A DNA stretch of 64,000 bases from the NCBI RefSeq assembly GCF_030864355.1, contig NC_083397.1:1798001-1862000 (forward strand), written 5' to 3'. Positions 43,473 through 55,285 of this stretch are shown here, in pieces (the first letter of the stretch is position 1; every line of letters begins with the position of its first letter). Both the position numbers and the translations under genes were made by a program. The notes under the pieces are model-generated. The model was given only the letters and a program-made list of their open reading frames with translations, was not told the origin of the DNA and made no database searches. Source of the stretch: Cutaneotrichosporon cavernicola (lineage: Eukaryota > Basidiomycota > Tremellomycetes > Trichosporonales > Trichosporonaceae).

Positions 43473-45625
43473 GTCGAACAAGGGATTAGTCAGGTAGGGG
43501 GTAGGGGGGAGACTCACAATTCACTGATTGTCAGCCTATCCAGAGGCGGTCGAGGGCCCGTTGTCTTCGAGCTTGGTCGTAAGGAACAGTAGAGAAAGAA
43601 AGTGAGTGAAGGAACGAGGTTGTCAAGACCGAGGGAAGGTTTAAGAGAGTAGAGAGAAGAAGCAAATGGATCAAGAGAAAGAGGGTGTTTTTGGTGTTTG
43701 GTGTTTGTCAAGTTGTGAGGAATGGGGTTAGGATAGCAATGTGGGTGCTGTGGGTGCTGTGGGTCAAGTGGTACCCAACATGACCTCGATGGACGGCGCG
43801 AGTGAAATTGGGGTGCGTATTCACTGCCTAGTTAGTTATCAGGGTTGAGGAGTATCTACATATAGATATTTCATTTGTCTTGTACGTGAGTTTTGTGACA
43901 AAACAGAACCAGTTGGCCAGTTAGGAAGGAAGGTTGGAACAAGTGACTACAAGTTTAAACTTGGGGTTAATCATACCACATCAAACGCGGTTTAATTTTG
44001 GAACAGGTCAAGTTCCTACGCCCTTAAAAGGCCCTTAAACCCTCAAAAGACATGGGCATGAACGTGTCTCTTTCCGTCGGCATTCCAACAAGTCAAAGTG
44101 GCTCATGCCTTTCTCCGACCTCCAGACTCCCTTTATGTTCCGGACCCTGTGACGCGTGCCAGAAATAGATTCCTGCTGGCCAGTTGTCACCTCCAAGCTT
44201 CAGCTTTCCCAGCTCCCGGCTTCCACACTGCCTGTTCAAAGGCAGAAAGGCAATATTCCTCTATCCCTCATGCCGTACGCGTCTTTCCGGCATGTCCTGC
44301 GTCTTTCAACGCGAGGGAACCGGCGCCACCCGCAGCACGAACGCTCACCTGTTCGTCTACTGTGCGGCGTGTAGGACGCGTTGTTCGGGCCTTGGAATGC
44401 AACGCGAGCCGACGCAGCCGACGGGCATGCCCAACTCACGGACAGTGAGAGATCTGCCTGGTCGCCAGAGTAAACACGCGACGTTAATACGTTAATACCA
44501 CTCGTCAGTCGTCAAGTGACACTTCATTACGGGCCAGGAACTTGACAAACCCAAGTTGCGACGCTTGCTCGCTCATTGACATGAGACGCAAGATGGAGGC
44601 ACACGGTTCAGAATACAGTACCAGAGGACCGCCAATCGGCTACGCCACTTGTTTGCTCCATTATTCGAGCCGCCAGAAACTGCTCCTGGCAGTCGATAGG
44701 ACATGAAAGAGCCGACACGTGACAGACACATGTCTGCAGGCTCATGATGTCATCAAGATGACGCCGGACACCACGTGACATGATCCACCGTGGGAAAGTC
44801 TGACCCACCATCTGCATCCGTCCACACCGGCACCCCACTCCGCTCCAGGCGGGCCCGGCGTCCGCGGGGCCAAGTCCGAGATTGACGGCGTCCGCGTTTC
44901 CCCGAGTCAGGAACCCCGAGTGCACCGGCGCCATGATCTTCCTCGGGCGCGTGTGCCCACATTGTGATGACCAGTGTGGTGGTAGTCGGGTTGGTGCTTT
45001 GTGTGGAGGGGGAGTGTGGAGGGCGAGTGTGCAGGCAAGGCGTGGTGGTGCGCTTATCATATCCGATATGAGGCCGATAGAGTCTGGGGCCCGAATCGGT
45101 GACGTAATGCTATAACAGCCGTTCAGTCGATCGCACGTCAAAGCCTCGCCCTCACTATCCCCTCCAGCTGGCAGCCCTGCCACTAGGTGCTCGAGTGTTT
45201 GAATAGCATCGCATCGCATCCCCTCGCTTGTCCGCCACGTCCGCCCCAGCCACTACTGTCGCATTGTCTCTGGCGTGAGAAAGATTTCATGACGAGATTG
45301 TCTCAAGATTGTGTCGCAAGGGTTGTGGCGTTGTGGCGTTGTGGCGTTGTGGCGTTGACTCTTTGGCCAATGAGAGTAGCTTTCAGAAACGCCACGCCAC
45401 TCCCCTCCCCGATCGCCATTCCCTAAATTAGAAATTAGTTTAGACTGGCTCCAACACCAACACCGCCGCTTCACAAAAGTGTTGGGATAAGGTATACACA
45501 CATGCTGCATACAGTGCAGCGGCCCTATGATAATCGTGCAGGGGTCACACCAGTGACCCGCACTCTACAATGATTGTTGCTAGATTTATTTGCAGCAGAG
45601 CTGCCATTTTGCCATCGCGAGCGGC
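43473..45625. other. Long intergenic region upstream of the expansin-like gene
   Basis: About 2.1 kb upstream of the expansin-like start and downstream of GDH1. Open frames at 44098-44448 (+) and 44608-45219 (-) show no domain, no splice structure and no family resemblance, so I do not call genes. A 9-bp tandem repeat lies at 45322-45357. Confidence 0.5.
45322..45357. repeat. 9-bp tandem repeat
   Basis: Four direct copies of GTTGTGGCG in the GDH1 3' flank. Confidence 0.85.
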
Positions 45626-47089
45626 TTACTTGCCCGAGATCCACCAGTCACCCTGGTCAAGCATGGCCTTGGCAACCTTGACAAAGCCGGCAATGTTGGC
45701 GCCCGAGACGAGCGAGGGGATGGCCGAGTCCCTGACGTAGGTCTTGCCGGTCTCGCGGCAGTTGGTGTAGCAGGTAATCATAATGTCCTTGAGCTTGGCG
45801 TCGACCTCCTGGTGCGACCACTTGAGACGCTGCGAGTTCTGGCCCATCTCGAGACCCGAAACGGCCACACCACCGCAGTTGGCGGCCTTGCCGGGAGCGT
45901 ACCAGGTGACGCCGGCAGTCTCGCCCTCCGAGGTGCACTGCTTGCGGGTAGCCTCAAAGACGTCAATGGCCTCCTGGGTGCAGCCCATGTTGGAACCCTC
46001 AGCGACGTAGCGGACACCAGCGGCAACGAGAGCCTTGGCCTCGTCCTCGGAAACCTCGTTCTGGGTGGCAGAGGGGAGGGCGACGTCGGCAGACTCGAAG
46101 AGGGTCCAGGGGCGCTGGCCCTCGTGCCACTCAAAGCGGCCGTCGTGCTGGAAGGCGGTGAGAGCCTGGCGGCGGAGCTTGACGTCGGCAATGGCAGCAA
46201 TGTCGGCAGGGGTGAAGCCAACACCGTCAGTGGCAATGAGCGCACCGGTCGAGTCCGAGAACGACAGGACGTGGCCACCGAGCTCGATAACCTTGAGGGC
46301 GGCGAACTGGGCAACGTTGCCCGAGCCAGAGATAAGGACGCGCTTGCCGACCCAGTCGGTGTTGTCGAGGTCGCGAAGCATCTCAGTCACATAGTAGACG
46401 AGACCGTAACCAGTGGCCTCGGGGCGGATGAACGAACCTCCCCAGTCGTCACCCTTACCGGTGAGGATACCGGCAAACTCGTTCTGGTACTTCTTGTAGG
46501 CGCCGAACATGAAGCCAATCTCGCGACCACCGGTACCAATGTCACCGGCGGGAATGTCGGTGTCGGCGCCAATGTGGCGCGAGAGCTCAAGCATAAAGGC
46601 GTAGCAGAAGCGGCGAATCTCGTTGTCCGACTTGCCCTTGGGGTCAAAGTCGGAGCCACCCTTGCCACCACCCATCGAGAGACCAGTGAGGGCGTTCTTG
46701 AAGATCTGCTCAAAGCCGAGGAACTTGAGGACCGAGAGGTTGACGGTGGGGTGAAGACGGAGACCGCCCTTGTAGGGGCCGAGGGCCGAGTTGAACTGAA
46801 CGCGGAAGGCGCGGTTCACGGCGACTGAGCCGTCATCGCGCTCCCAGGTGACGCGGAACTGGATGATACGCTCGGGGATCTGGACGACCTCAAAGGCCTT
46901 GCGGTACTCGGGGTGGGCGGCGAGGAAGGGCTCAATGGTGGACGAGATCTCGTGAACGGCCTGGATGTCAGCGGTTGGTGTTGGAGTGTGAGAGGAAGAG
47001 GAAGGGGGTGTAGTTGTCGTGTGATGGGAGTGGAAGATGGCGGCAAGACTGACCTGCTCAAACTCGGGCTCAGCGGCGAGGTTGGACAT
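45626..47089 (-). CDS. GDH1: NADP-dependent glutamate dehydrogenase
   Basis: Makes glutamate from 2-oxoglutarate and ammonium with NADPH, the main ammonium-assimilation route. Exons 47054-47089 ([12 protein letters not shown]) and 45626-46960 give 456 aa. The 93-nt intron 46961-47053 is stop-free and in frame; unspliced it would insert 31 Ser/Thr/Pro/His-rich residues absent from the family. Features: [21 protein letters not shown], the catalytic-lysine loop [35 protein letters not shown], the NADP-binding [14 protein letters not shown] and [17 protein letters not shown]-like box lies about 107 bp upstream. Very high codon bias fits strong expression. Confidence 0.97.
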   Translation of the reverse strand: MSNLAAEPEFEQVSLAAIFHSHHTTTTPPSSSSHTPTPTADIQAVHEISSTIEPFLAAHPEYRKAFEVVQIPERIIQFRVTWERDDGSVAVNRAFRVQFNSALGPYKGGLRLHPTVNLSVLKFLGFEQIFKNALTGLSMGGGKGGSDFDPKGKSDNEIRRFCYAFMLELSRHIGADTDIPAGDIGTGGREIGFMFGAYKKYQNEFAGILTGKGDDWGGSFIRPEATGYGLVYYVTEMLRDLDNTDWVGKRVLISGSGNVAQFAALKVIELGGHVLSFSDSTGALIATDGVGFTPADIAAIADVKLRRQALTAFQHDGRFEWHEGQRPWTLFESADVALPSATQNEVSEDEAKALVAAGVRYVAEGSNMGCTQEAIDVFEATRKQCTSEGETAGVTWYAPGKAANCGGVAVSGLEMGQNSQRLKWSHQEVDAKLKDIMITCYTNCRETGKTYVRDSAIPSLVSGANIAGFVKVAKAMLDQGDWWISGK

Positions 47090-49196
47090 TGTTGGTAAAG
47101 TTGTTTGGTGGAGGTAGTAGTGAGAAGAGAGGGTTAGGTTGCTAGATTCTAAAGATTGATGGAGAGAGATGTTGGAAAGATGAAAGTGGGGAGTCTATAT
47201 ATGAATGGAGACTGTAGGGGGGAGATTGTAAGAGAATGCACAGGGGTTTGACTCGGCCGTGCATGCGAGTTGAATCTGACTGCATAGGGGATGGCCGATG
47301 AGGCCGAAGCTAAACTCATGCCGGCTCTTTCCGGTTTCAAGCCCGTTCTCCTTTGCTAGAGATAGCGTTTAAGGTGAGATGGGGTCAACCAATTAAATTA
47401 CAGTGACCGTGTTATCATGATGGTAAGGGAATTAGGGGCCTAGAACGGTTGACGGTTGCTCGGACAGCTGACTGATGAATAGCCAATCCTAGACTGAATA
47501 ACTTGTTTATAGCTTTGGTCAAATCAACTAACAAGTAACAAAGTGGAGGGTAATATTCAATATTCACTTTGACCTTGACCCAATCAAATAACAAATCTTT
47601 TTCACTGTGGGTCAACCTCCACTTTGACTCACTCCAACCATCGTGCCCTTATTGCGGGTCCTCTTCGGTGAAATCTCCTGCCGGAGACCTCCGTCAACTT
47701 GAATCACAAACTCGAGCGATCGGATCGGGGCGGGGCTCAAGCGCCGCATCGCACCCCCTCACCCTTCCGCCTCCACTCTCCCTTGGTACCCTCCTATCCC
47801 TCCTATCCCTCCTATCCCATCACTTTACCGTATCAGCAATGTCGTCCCAAGTTTCCATTGGTCAAAGGAATGTCGTCGATTGAGCACATGTCCCTTGTTC
47901 TTTGGTCTTTGCTCCGATGTTAGACACTCACGACTCACGACTCGCTTCCGTCCCTTCCGACCTCCGTCCCTTCCATTCCTGACAATCCTTCGCAGATCGC
48001 CCGTCACCCGGGGTCCCACAATCATCTCATCAGCAATACCATCAGAACTGTGGCAGTAATGCAGTGCGAGAGGGTTGTCAGAGGGCGTCAGATTGAGAGA
48101 CGACCACCAGCGAGACGTGCTAGGCTGCAATCACCTTGTACGCTGCCGGCGGCACGGGCACCGGGATGTTATCATCGGCCATGTGATTGGGTTATTGGAT
48201 GCGGAGGGTGTTATTTGTCGCCAGACAATGGATTGGAGCGATAAGGGATCCCGGGCCGAGGGAGCGTTCTGAGGCGTTCTCGAAACTATTCTGGGAGAGC
48301 AGGATGGCGAGGGTGCCAGAACAACCGGGGAAGCGTGCAGTATACGGATTGCGGCCCCCAGCCTGTGGTTACAGGACGCTCCATTCTGGGGTTGTTATAC
48401 GTCGCGGAGTCTCCACAGCGTAGCGGCATGTACTCCGCGTTCGCCGGGTTGTGCGACGTGGTGTGGAGGGTGCACGCGCCCTTTTAGCCGCTACTGGCCA
48501 TATCTCTCGTTCTGGTCGCCATACGGCTATTTGGGTGTAGCCATTTTGGTGTGGCAAAATTCAACCATGGAGGTGAAGCTGTGAATGGTGGCAGAGAGAG
48601 TACAGATGGATAGCGGACGGGCTATGGTAACTTTGAAGCGTTATTCTTATATCATTCTAGCCTGTAGCCTACAGTGATGAGACGGGCTGTGGAGCAGAGG
48701 CATACTGCAGGCTCTGGAGCCAAGCATAGATAGCGACTCATTCGCCACAATAGAGTCCCGTGACATGACCGATAAGCCTCTGGTCCTCCAGAGCCTGGAC
48801 AGACTAGGTCACATCATATAATGTCGTAGTGTTTGGATGCGGGCGCTCTTCACCGGCGCTCTTCGGACCAGAGGTGGCTATCAGTATCCTCTATCCGGGT
48901 ATAACAGTCTCGCGAGGTCGCCGGCAAGTCCGGAAGCGCACGCTGCGCGATAAGCGTATCCACTGGCAGGGAAATATCCGCCATCATCCCCCTAGTCTCT
49001 ATGTCAAAGTATCTTGGTTTTCTGTTACGTTGTTGGCGAGATCGGCTTGCTCGCGCTCGCCATCACCACTCCTGGTCTGGTGACGCCGCCACAGCCACGT
49101 GCACCACGTGTCCTTCTAGAGATTTCGGCAACAGGGACCTCCTCCACCCTCCCCCAACTTGAACCTCCACCATATCTCGTCACCACCATCAACACC
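47090..49196. promoter_or_regulatory. Divergent region GDH1 / CHORD-CS gene
   Basis: About 2.1 kb with no recognisable gene. The GDH1-proximal part (47200-47620) is AT-richer than its surroundings and contains TATC/GATA cores that could bind nitrogen regulators. A 10-bp repeat (TCCTATCCCT, three copies) lies at about 47791-47820. The assignment of regulatory sites is inference. Confidence 0.45.
47196..47202 (-). promoter_or_regulatory. TATA-like element of GDH1
   Basis: TATATAT about 107 bp upstream of the GDH1 start codon on the minus strand. No other strong TATA is visible near the gene. Confidence 0.5.
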
Positions 49197-50325
49197 ATGG
49201 CGCGCTGCACCCACAAAGGCTGTGGGAAGGAGTACGATGCGGCCTCAAACAGCGACGGTGACTGCAAATACCACTCCGGCGGACCGGTATTCCACGAGGG
49301 TCTCAAGTCTTGGTGTAAGAACCCCCCCCTTATGGAGCTGAACAATAGCGTGCTGCAACGAAACCAATAAACCCGTGATGGAGTTTGACCAGTTTATGGC
49401 TATTCCGGGCTGTACGACGGGAAAGCATACCGAGAAGACTCAGGTGGCCCAGCCAGCCCAGGTCCCAGCAGCCGAGGCGCCAGCCGCGACCACTTCCACT
49501 GATGGGGTCGAGACGTATGGCTCAACTCCCGCTGAGACCCCATCGGTGTCGATGGCACCCAGCAAGGCGCCAACTCCGCCTCCCGTAGTGGAGGAGGAAG
49601 ACGACCTCTCCCTCCCTGTTCCGGAGGGGGCCAAGTGTAAGCGTCTCGGCTGTGGCGCGGAATGGCAGGGCCCAGCGAGCCGTGGTGACGGTCCAGAGGC
49701 AGGGTGTACCTACCATCCCCAGAAGGTACGTTTATATGTTTTTATCCAACTGATCTTAGCCGGTATTCCACGAAGGATCAAAGGGATACCTATGCTGCAA
49801 GCCGCGCGTTCTGGAATTCGACCAATTCCTCAAAATCCCCGGCTGCAAGACTGGGCATCACCTCTTTGTCGGATCCAAGTCTCAAGGCGAGGAACTGGTC
49901 GACTGCAGGGTGGACCACTACCAGACGCCTCTTGAGGTTCACGTGTCGGCGTATTCGAAAAAGTTCGTCTCCTTAAGAATAAGGCTAATGCCAGTGCCGA
50001 CAAGGACCGGTCACAAGTGACGTTTGCGGACCAATCCCTCACCCTCGACCTGTACCTCCCCAACAACAAACGCGTCAAGAAGACGGTCACACTTTATGGA
50101 CCTGTTGTTCCTGATCAATGCAAGTTCCGCATTCTGGGCTCCAAGGTCGATATCACCCTCATCAAGCCGGTTGCCGCGTCGTGGCCCCTCCTGGAACTGC
50201 CTGCGGCGGGAACAGAGTTGCCTCCGGGGTACGCGCTGACTTTTGGGGTTAGTGGGCGGACGGGGACGGTGGGGGGAAAGGAGGTCGTGCTTAGTGTCGA
50301 GGAGGCGGCCAAGCAGGGCCGGTAG
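49197..50325 (+). CDS. CHORD-CS domain co-chaperone
   Basis: Member of the CHORD-containing HSP90 co-chaperone family (RAR1, CHP-1, melusin). Exons 49197-49314, 49349-49725, 49760-49962 and 49995-50325 give 342 aa. Two zinc-binding CHORD modules are visible: CTHKGCGKEYD...[20 protein letters not shown]...GCTTGKH and CKRLGCGAEW...CTYHPQKPVFHEGSKGYLCCKPRVLEFDQFLKIPGCKTGHH. A C-terminal CS (p23-like) domain follows (VTFADQSLTLDLYLP, then ITLIKPVAASWPLLE). The linker between CHORDs is Pro/Ala/Thr-rich. The 32-nt third intron (GTTCGT to GCCAG) is needed to keep the CS domain in frame. Expected in the cytosol with HSP90/SGT1. Confidence 0.93.
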
Positions 50326-51523
50326 AGTTGGTAGTCATTGCATGCATGGTCAAGTGACGGCGGCGTATTCAAGGACTGAGGAGGTGACTGAGCGCCACCG
50401 AGTATACTGTGGACACTGCGCTGACTGCGGAGGTAACATTTGGCCCAGTCCCAGTCGACATGTCTCATCCAGGCCTGTGCCATGTGCCATCTGCCATCCA
50501 AGTACCTGCAAGTGCCACACGCTTGCACCTGCTTGCACCTGCGTGCACAAGCCACAACTCGACACGCACACGCACACGCACACCCGCACAAACCCCACGC
50601 CACATGCCACACCAGCATGCCCCAGCCGTCGATCCCAAATCCCAGAAGCAGAACTGGCCCCACCCCACCTCCGCCTCCACCCCGCCCTCATCGGACATGC
50701 CTCACCCAACTTCCCCACATTCCCACATCACATTCCAGCTTATCTCTCGCGCTCGCTCGCCCCGGCGCTCCGGGCTCCGAGTGGAGGGCTCCGAGTGGAG
50801 GGCTCCGAGTGGAGGGCTCCGAGTGGAGACAAACAGGGTGTGCTCAAGTGGAGACGAACAGGGTGTGCTCAAGTGGAGACGAACAGGGTGTGCTCAAGTG
50901 GGATAGGGGTGAGACGCAGTGTGCTCAAGTGGGATAGGGGTGAAACGCACGCGAAGGATGGATGGTTGATAAGAATCAGGAGCGAACAGTACCGGTGTCC
51001 GGAGCAGATCGGAGCATGTTATCATGTATCATGCCAGATGCTTGGATGGCTAGATTTAGACATGCTCGCATGAAGTGTTGATGTGGTCCGAGCTCCGTCG
51101 CTACTCTCATCCGACATCGCCCATCTCACGATATGCAAGGAGAAGCATACCAAGCTGAAAATCTTGGGCACTCAGTGTCGTACCACCTCTGCTTTTACTA
51201 ACGTCTCTCAACACGCAGCAACGGCACGCTTCAGTTGGATCACTTCTCTTAGTAGGCAAGAGCAGTCTAGGTCGCAGAGGTTTAGCCTCGTTATGTGGGC
51301 AAGCGGCAAGCGGACAGCCGACAGCGACGCAGAGGGCGATACTCTGGGGCCAGGGGTCATTTGCATCAATGAGCTGCGCCGCAAGACCTCAATCACGCCC
51401 TTGCAAGACAATGCTACATCCTGTTGCACAACTACCTATCGAAACATGCCGCCGTCGTCGCGCCCATCGCGCTTTGCTGCTGGCCACGTCTAGATTCTCC
51501 CCTCCGGCCTTTTTCATCCCCGC
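50326..51523. other. Convergent intergenic region with minisatellites
   Basis: Holds the 50771-50945 tandem-repeat block. The open frame at 51083-51493 has no recognisable domain and is not called. Confidence 0.5.
50771..50945. repeat. Compound minisatellite (14-, 25- and ~31-bp units)
   Basis: Four copies of a 14-bp unit around CTCCGAGTGGAGGG pass directly into three copies of a 25-bp unit starting GTGGAGAC and ending GTGTGCTCAA. A partial array of a 31-bp unit starting GTGGGATAGGGGTGA and ending in the same GTGTGCTCAA follows. The shared words suggest each array grew out of the previous one. Confidence 0.9.
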
Positions 51524-52757
51524 TTAGGTAGGGCGGATGGCGATCTTGAGCGCCTTGCGCGAGTTCATCTTGTCAAGCGCCTCCTGCCACTGGTCAATGG
51601 TGTAGACGTCAGTCACCATGCCCTTGACGTTGATCTTGCCCGAGTCGAGGAACGCGACAGCGCGAGGGAAGCAGTAGACCTGGGAGAACGAGCCGATGAT
51701 GCGAATCTCGTCACCAAAGATCCTGGATGGTGCCCAGTTTACCTTGGCGTCGCCCTCGTACACACCGTACACGAGGAGCGTGCCAGCACGCGCAACGTAG
51801 TCGAGGGCCATGTCGACAATCTTCTGCACACCCGTGCACTCGGCAACCACATCGAAACCGTACGGGTTGTCCTTCTTGATCTGAGCCCACTGAGCGTCGG
51901 CGTTCTGACGGTCCAGGTCGATGTACTCGTCCGCGGCACCAATCTTGCGTGCAAGATCCATCTTGATGCCCTTGTTGGCCGCAATCGTAACCTTGGACGC
52001 GCCGCCGAGCTTCATGAGCTGCGCAAGAATGAGACCAGTGGGGCCGGCGCCAATGAGGAGCACAGTCGAGCCGAAGGGCATCTGCAGCTTGTCCATGCCG
52101 TGCACGGCGCACGAAGCGGGTTCGAGGAGCGTCGCGTCCTCGTCCGACAGGTTGCGGATAATGAAGCACTTCTCCTGCGGGTACTTGATATACTCGGCAA
52201 AGCCGCCGTCCGTTTGCACACCGGCCGCCGTCATGTTCTCGCACATGAGCGTCTGGCCGCGACGGCAGTAGTGGCACTTTGTGCACTGGACTGGGCGTCA
52301 GTTTACGTGCAACTCGGGTTCGAAATGCCAACATATACCCTGTCTAGGGACCTGGGATGTACTCACTGCCAACATCGGCGCAAATCCGGTCGCCGATCTT
52401 GAACACGGACTTGTCGACCTTGGAGCCCATCTTGACGATGCTTCCGACGGCCTCGTGACCGGGGATCAAGGGGAACTTGGGGTTGAAGTCGCCCTCGTGA
52501 ATGTGGCCCTGGGGTAAGCGCTTTCCGGACAAGGTCATTGCAGCAATACAGCAATGCCGCCAAAGTCCCAGCTACTCACGTCAGTGCCACAGAAGCCGCA
52601 AATCGAGACCTTGAGCAGGATCTCGTTGTCGCCGATCTCCGGGACGGGAACCTCCTTAACCGAGAACTTGCGGGGCTGGTGTGAGCTGTGAAGGAATGAG
52701 GAACCGCCAACTCACCTCGTCGTAGACGAGGGCCTTCATGGTCTTGGGGATGGACAT
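51524..52757 (-). CDS. Zinc-dependent polyol dehydrogenase (D-arabinitol dehydrogenase-like MDR)
   Basis: Medium-chain alcohol dehydrogenase of the polyol subgroup, oxidising a sugar alcohol with NAD(P)+. Exons 52716-52757, 52580-52675, 52367-52508 and 51524-52290 give 348 aa. Catalytic zinc ligands are in ICGFCGTD and PGHEAVG. The structural-zinc loop [19 protein letters not shown] has all four cysteines. The Rossmann motif is [14 protein letters not shown]. Resemblance to rust-type D-arabinitol dehydrogenase is my best subgroup guess; sorbitol, xylitol or L-arabinitol dehydrogenase cannot be excluded. The upstream region carries GTGGGG words that could bind a CreA/Mig1 repressor. Confidence 0.87.
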
Positions 52758-53935
52758 GGTGCTGGAGGTTAGCGACTAGTCTGCGAGGGAACGCTGGATC
52801 GAGCAAGGTCTACGATGGCAACGTGGTTGATGGTGACGACGGCGGCCAGGTGGCCAGGCATGGAGGGGTACCGGTTGCCAACAGTGACGTGGGTAACTCA
52901 CTTGGAGTGTATTTTGTGGTGTTGGTATATGTATATGAGATCAGATATGACTCTAAGATATGAGTATGAGAGAGATGTGGAAGTGAGTTGATTATGTGTT
53001 GGAGTGTGGGGTTTTTAAAGGGCTAACAGCTTAGTACGTGGCTACCCCGGGTCAACTACGGTTGGGCTATGGGCCAGTTGGGTCTCTTGGTTACATCACT
53101 ACAAGTGTCTGATTGTTAAAGTGGACGAAGTGACTTGATCGCGTGGGGTACGTGGGGTATCTCACAGGCATTCAAGTTTAGAGGGGGGTTGAGTTCAGGG
53201 ACAAACCAGATTACACTACCGCCGGGAGACCAAGGGCTTGATGTGCCTCAGCCTCACCTTCCTTCTTATTCCGCAGTCTGTCATGATGAGCTCGGTCAAA
53301 GTGGTTCTAGGGCTTGTACGGCGCGCAACCCGCTCTCTTCTAGATTACATAGGATGTAAGCCCATCAGTAACATAACCAGTTCAACTTGGGGGTCATTAA
53401 TCAACCTCGTGAAAGTGTGTCGAGTACTTTGTTACTTAGGTATCAGCTTGAAGGGCATGGGGCACTCCCACGTCAGTGTGCATCGAGTGACATCATTCCA
53501 CCCACCCCTGAAACGTACCCAAGAGCATCAAAAGAGGGGTTCATCGGCTCAACTGGCATACTTGATTATTAGGGGGAGTCGGCTCTTGGCTTGCCCACTG
53601 GTAGTGCGGAGTTGTGACTCCGCATTCTCGGTGCCATATCCCGAATCCGCCGACTTGCTGGGCAACTGGCAACCGAGACACGTTGGATGACGTCGCATCA
53701 TATATCAGGTCAGTCGACAATCGTTCGCCTCAGGATCTCAGGAGACCAGCATCTCCAGATCAACGTTGGGATCTTTTCATTCCCAGAGTTCATCATATCA
53801 GCTCAACAACTGATCAGATCACCACTTGACAGCTCCAACCACCTCGCAATGCCACCAGCGGTTTGCCAAGTTTTACATATACTGCTAATAGCCCGCTCAC
53901 CGGTCGCCAGTCGCGCTTCATTACCGGTCAAACAT
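52758..53935. promoter_or_regulatory. Promoter side of the polyol dehydrogenase and calmodulin 3' flank
   Basis: About 1.2 kb with no gene. It has AT-rich TATA-like stretches at 52918-52965, and two GTGGGG words at 53143-53148 and 53152-53157 that match the SYGGRG catabolite-repressor consensus. Function is inferred. Confidence 0.45.
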
Positions 53936-55285
53936 TTACTGCGGTGTCAGTCCATGTCACAGGGTCCACGTTCGACACATGACTGTCCGATAACGCCTCG
54001 CAGAACCTGGCTCAACGAATGCTGTGCTCAGGCCGCGTCATCGGGCCACCACCGCCGCCAGCGGGCAGCTCCTCGCCGACAATAACTCGGAGCACATATC
54101 ATCAACTCACCTTGGCCATCATCATGGAAACAAACTCGTTGTAGTCGATCATGCCGTCACCGTCCTTGTCGGCCTCGCGGATCATCTGGGTGATCTCGTC
54201 GTCCGAGAGCTTCTCGCCGAGGTTGGCTATGTGTTAGCCAGTGCGCTCGGGCTCTGACAGATCCGAGGTGATCAGCATACTCACTCATAACGTGCTTCAG
54301 CTCAGCAGCCGAGATGTGACCGTCGTTGTTCTTGTCAAAGACCTTCTGTCAGTTTACTCTTTGTGAAGGAGCTAATCAAGGAGTTTCGGGAGGTCTCCCC
54401 AACTCTACAGCGGTCTGGCAACCTGACGCACCTTGAAGGCCTCGCGGATCTCCTCCTCAGAGTCGGTGTCGTGCATCTTGCGGGCCATGAGGGTCATGAA
54501 CTCGGCAAAGTCGATCGAGTTGTTGCCATCGGCGTCAACCTGCAATGAGAGCGCGCCATGTCAAGGGATGCGAATACGACGCGTCGAAGAGTAGGATTGA
54601 GCGGATGGGAGTACGCGGAAAAGATGGTTGCAAGGAGGCAGCGAACCGTGAGCACAGGACATGGCCAGGGTGGAGTAGCAGTGCATACCTCGTTGATCAT
54701 GTCCTCGAGCTCAGCCTGGGTGGGGTTCTGGCCGAGCGAGCGCATGACGGTGCCGAGCTCCTTGGTGGTGATGGTTCCGTCGCCATCTGTGTCGTAGAAT
54801 GGGGTCGAATGGCCGACAGAAAGTGCGGAGACGGATAAGGAAGGTGTAATGGGGTGCGGATGTTGGTGCCAGAGAATTCGGAGCGACGCGTCAGCACAGC
54901 GTTCACAGTGGGCGCAGAGTCGCACTCACCCTTGTCGAAGAGGGAGAAAGCCTCCTTGAACTCTGTGAACCGTGAGCATCAGGTCTGTCTATGCTCAATG
55001 TCGAGGCGCTTTGCGTCTCTACGCTGGATGCGTACTCACCAGCAATTTGCTCTGTCGACGTGGCGCAGGGCGCGCGAGGTCAGTACAGTGTTCGCACAGA
55101 GAGAGTGATTCTACACACCCTTGGTCTGCAAGTCAGCATGAGAGCGTAACAAACGTGGTAGAGTCAGTTGTCATTCCGCCGCCGGACGCGTCTGCTGTGC
55201 AGCAGGTTGTGGTGCAGATAGATCTGCAAGTGCAGGCGGCGGAGAGGGTCGTGAACGGAGAAAGGCTCACAAGCTGCTCGGCCAT
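53936..55285 (-). CDS. CMD1: Calmodulin
   Basis: Four EF-hand calcium sensor that activates calcineurin and CaM kinases. Proposed exons on the minus strand: 55271-55285, 55119-55125 (7 nt), 55040-55051 (12 nt), 54930-54962, 54689-54786, 54432-54539, 54285-54342, 54111-54226 and a last exon starting TAA at 53938. The coding exons before the stop sum to 447 nt, exactly 149 codons, the canonical calmodulin length ending MMMAK. Loops [36 protein letters not shown] and [12 protein letters not shown] are intact. If the final GTGAGT donor were not used, the protein would end MMMAKVS at 54102. The spliced acceptor is CTGACACCGCAG directly before TAA. Divergent from VMS1. Confidence 0.96.

Noticed and set aside
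44098..44448. 116-codon open frame on the plus strand
   Set aside because: It does not begin with a convincing ATG and has no recognisable domain.
44608..45219. 203-codon open frame on the minus strand
   Set aside because: No domain, signal, splice structure or codon bias like neighbouring genes. GC-rich fungal DNA yields such frames by chance.
51083..51493. 136-codon open frame on the plus strand
   Set aside because: Unremarkable composition, no family resemblance and no promoter or leader signal. It could be a lineage-specific gene but is not supported.
52309..52325. tRNA T-loop-like word GGTTCGAAATGCC
   Set aside because: It lies in an intron of the polyol dehydrogenase gene. No paired acceptor, D or anticodon arms surround it.
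54102..54110. Calmodulin ending MMMAKVS
   Set aside because: Possible by read-through, but the three extra codons form a consensus GTGAGT donor, and the spliced form gives the canonical 149-residue protein. Kept only as an alternative.
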